Assembly: GCF_024170005.1 (NCBI RefSeq)
Contig: NZ_JALJXJ010000003.1
Location: 62,001 to 126,000 of the forward strand
Length of the DNA: 64,000 bases
Direction: 5' to 3'
Origin: Azospirillum lipoferum
Lineage (GTDB): Bacteria > Pseudomonadota > Alphaproteobacteria > Azospirillales > Azospirillaceae
Part shown: positions 63,899 to 64,000 of the stretch, piece by piece
How the letters are laid out: each line of letters opens with the position of its first letter
Position numbering within the stretch: position 1 is the first letter of the stretch
Translations under genes and position numbers: made by a program
The notes under the pieces: generated by a model
Told to the model about the DNA's origin: nothing
The model's database searches: none
Seen by the model: the letters and a program-made list of their open reading frames with translations, nothing else

Positions 63899-64000
63899 AT
63901 GGCACGTCGGTGCTCCGTGACCGGCAAGGGCACGCAGTTTGGCAACAACGTCAGCCACGCCAACAACAAGAATCGCCGCCGCTTCCAGCCGAACCTCCAG
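63899..64000 (+). CDS. rpmB: 50S ribosomal protein L28 (3' end outside window)
   Basis: First 34 codons only. [20 protein letters not shown], then [14 protein letters not shown] is the highly conserved L28 N-terminus. AAAGGA lies 8-13 nt before the ATG. The gene runs off the window edge. Confidence 0.96.
   Translation, partial: MARRCSVTGKGTQFGNNVSHANNKNRRRFQPNLQ

Overview
The window looks like chromosomal DNA of a high-GC alphaproteobacterium of the Rhodospirillales. Azospirillum or a close relative is my best guess, inferred from protein style, the hemC-hemD-Mic60-HemY order, PHA phasin, SpoVR/YeaH/PrkA and PspF-PspABC modules, and strongly G/C-biased third codon positions. Nearly all of it is ordinary housekeeping and envelope-stress content. 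I see no transposase, integrase, phage gene, CRISPR array or recognisable defence island.

Layout: 1-8.4 kb holds the end of a chemoreceptor, lpdA, a Uma2-like protein, an entericidin-size lipoprotein, hldE (LPS heptose), an orphan histidine kinase and two small membrane/secreted genes around a Tam-like methyltransferase. 8.4-15.8 kb holds gpsA and tsaD (minus), then the heme cluster hemC-hemD-Mic60-HemY (plus). 15.9-20.9 kb is a small surface-polysaccharide locus: a secreted beta-helix protein divergent from a Wzy-like polymerase and a GT2 glycosyltransferase. 21-25.4 kb is the phage-shock module: pspF facing a 54-aa gene, pspA, pspB, pspC and possibly a hydrolase, with a clear sigma-54 promoter between them. 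25.4-32.7 kb carries aceB, a methyltransferase, accA, mgtE, a STAS protein, a small membrane protein and a PAP2 phosphatase. A tRNA-Leu(GAG) lies at 32.7 kb. 33-40.5 kb has lipB, two hypothetical genes, acyP-fadD, a class-C serine hydrolase, a PilZ protein and an FkbM methyltransferase. 40.6-45.6 kb is the stress operon prkA-yeaH-spoVR. 46.5-53.8 kb has a CheY-like regulator, two Nudix hydrolases, a membrane-anchored cytochrome c, kdsB, pheA, hisN and two hypothetical genes. 53.9-61.6 kb is a YejABEF-type oligopeptide ABC transporter with two tandem substrate-binding proteins. The end has meaB, a phasin and the start of rpmB.

The most unusual signal is not a gene. The palindrome CGTACG occurs nine times, and GTAC sixteen times, within about 860 bp covering hemD and the hemD-Mic60 gap. 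It falls in all reading frames and continues into non-coding DNA, so it looks like a DNA-level signal rather than a protein one. Other points to check are a helix-turn-helix domain fused to the N-terminus of the Mic60 homologue, a textbook sigma-54 site for psp, an FNR-type box before hemC, a TGC-N3-GCA type operator overlapping the phasin promoter, and a pair of strong palindromes downstream of pheA.
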